Assembly: GCA_021794575.1 (NCBI GenBank)
Contig: JAJYQO010000048.1
Coordinates: 26,531 to 81,124 of the forward strand
Direction of reading: 5' to 3'
Length of the DNA: 54,594 bases
Source of the DNA: Pseudomonadota bacterium
Lineage (GTDB): Bacteria; Pseudomonadota; Gammaproteobacteria; Xanthomonadales; Rhodanobacteraceae
Under the pieces are notes generated by a model. That model did no database searches, was not told the DNA's origin, and saw nothing but the letters and a program-made list of their open reading frames with translations. The translations under genes and the position numbers were made by a program. This document shows positions 53,936 to 54,594 of the stretch, one piece after another (position 1 is the stretch's first letter; the number at the start of each line of letters is the position of its first letter).

Positions 53936-54594
53936 GGCGTTTCGCCCGCGGGATGCCCGCTCTTGGCGGCGTCGTAGCGCAGGGTGTAGTCGAGCGTGGC
54001 CGCGCCGCGCGCGGGCACCTGCACACGCCAGACCAGCGTGTCCGGGCCCTGCCGCTGCGGCCGCAGGCTGCTGCTGAGGAGATGCCAGTCGCGCCAGCGG
54101 TCCGGGTGTACGTACAGGGTGACGGCCTCGGCGCGCGCCGCGCGGTTGCTGAAGCGCACGCGCAGACCTTCGGTCAGCACTTCGCCGGCAAGATGCCAGA
54201 CGGTCCGCGTGCGTTCGGCGCGCAGCTCGTAGGCGTCGCCGATGGTCAGACGCACCGCGTCATCACGGCGCAGGTTGGGTAGCGTGTCGCCGCCGATGAA
54301 CTGCAGCGTGCCGGCGGCATCGGACTGGTACACACGCACGTTGCCGGTCGGCAGGTTGTGCGGTGCGCGCAGGCCGATCTGGATGCGCGGCGCGCCGAGC
54401 GGTTCCTCCGCCGGGCCGGGGATGAAAAACGGCTTGGGTGGCGCATAGGCCGGCGCCTGCCGTTGGCCCAGCACCAGCGCGCGCGTGCAGTCCAGCGCGG
54501 CCGGCGCTTCCAGCGGCGTCAGCACACTGGCGCCGTTGGCCAGCGTCAGCGGCTGCGGCAGCGTGTAGCGGCGGTAGCCGGCCAGGTCGCCCTG
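53932..54594 (-). CDS. DUF4139 domain protein, C-terminal part (cut by the window edge)
   Basis: The frame is open to the end of the window, so the N-terminus is missing; 220 residues are seen. GDLAGYRRYTLPQPLTLANGA and the later VRVYQSDAAGTLQFIGGDTL are typical of DUF4139 proteins, which usually carry a signal peptide and are beta-rich, perhaps surface or periplasmic. Function is not known. Its stop overlaps the start of the enoyl-CoA gene (ATGA at 53932-53935), indicating one transcript. Confidence 0.75.
   Translation of the reverse strand, partial: QGDLAGYRRYTLPQPLTLANGASVLTPLEAPAALDCTRALVLGQRQAPAYAPPKPFFIPGPAEEPLGAPRIQIGLRAPHNLPTGNVRVYQSDAAGTLQFIGGDTLPNLRRDDAVRLTIGDAYELRAERTRTVWHLAGEVLTEGLRVRFSNRAARAEAVTLYVHPDRWRDWHLLSSSLRPQRQGPDTLVWRVQVPARGAATLDYTLRYDAAKSGHPAGETP

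Overview
The window is GC-rich (roughly two thirds G+C by eye) and carries the main transcription-translation gene block of a gammaproteobacterium. Gene order and protein type (tRNA-Tyr/Gly/Thr, tuf, tRNA-Trp, secE-nusG, rplKAJL-rpoBC, rpsLG-fusA-tuf, S10-spc-alpha without a break, 101-residue RpsN, no rpmJ after secY, SUF operon led by an Rrf2 regulator) best fit the Xanthomonadales/Lysobacterales, perhaps Rhodanobacteraceae. The genus is inference only.

Left arm (1-7757): an OxyR-type peroxide sensor diverges from prmC and a hotdog acyl-CoA thioesterase. Facing them is a four-gene leftward operon for a divergent chaperone-usher system (pilin, minor subunit or adhesin, PapD-like chaperone, usher-like outer-membrane protein). 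Its upstream region contains an unusually AT-rich patch.

Core (7715-39627): a strong promoter with a GC-rich discriminator reads into tRNA-Tyr, tRNA-Gly, tRNA-Thr and the first tuf copy, followed by tRNA-Trp, secE, nusG, the rplKAJL-rpoBC genes with an L10 leader and hairpins between rplL and rpoB, then the str operon with its own promoter and a perfect 5' leader hairpin. A second tuf, identical to the first over 1197 bp, leads into rpsJ-rplCDWB-rpsS-rplV-rpsC-rplP-rpmC-rpsQ-rplNXE-rpsNH-rplFR-rpsE-rpmD-rplO-secY. The alpha operon (rpsM-rpsK-rpsD-rpoA-rplQ) has a recognisable promoter and ends in a textbook intrinsic terminator. All genes here point right.

Right arm (39628-54594): dsbB overlaps a class II DAHP synthase gene, followed by two c-type cytochrome genes (diheme, then membrane-anchored triheme) with no dehydrogenase beside them. 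Next is a tightly overlapping Fe-S cluster assembly operon: Rrf2 regulator with an IscR-like cysteine triad, sufB, an unlisted 51-codon ORF, sufC, sufD, sufS, a zinc-SufU-like gene, a GNAT acetyltransferase and a Rieske ferredoxin. The window closes with leftward genes: HutD/Ves, GNAT, SET-domain protein, FimT/GspH pseudopilin, a single-glutamate enoyl-CoA isomerase/hydratase, and a DUF4139 protein cut by the window edge.

No CRISPR array, insertion sequence, integrase or phage gene was seen. The least explained parts are the chaperone-usher locus, the extreme and uniform codon choice of the two tuf genes, the small ORF inside the suf operon, and the orphan cytochrome pair.
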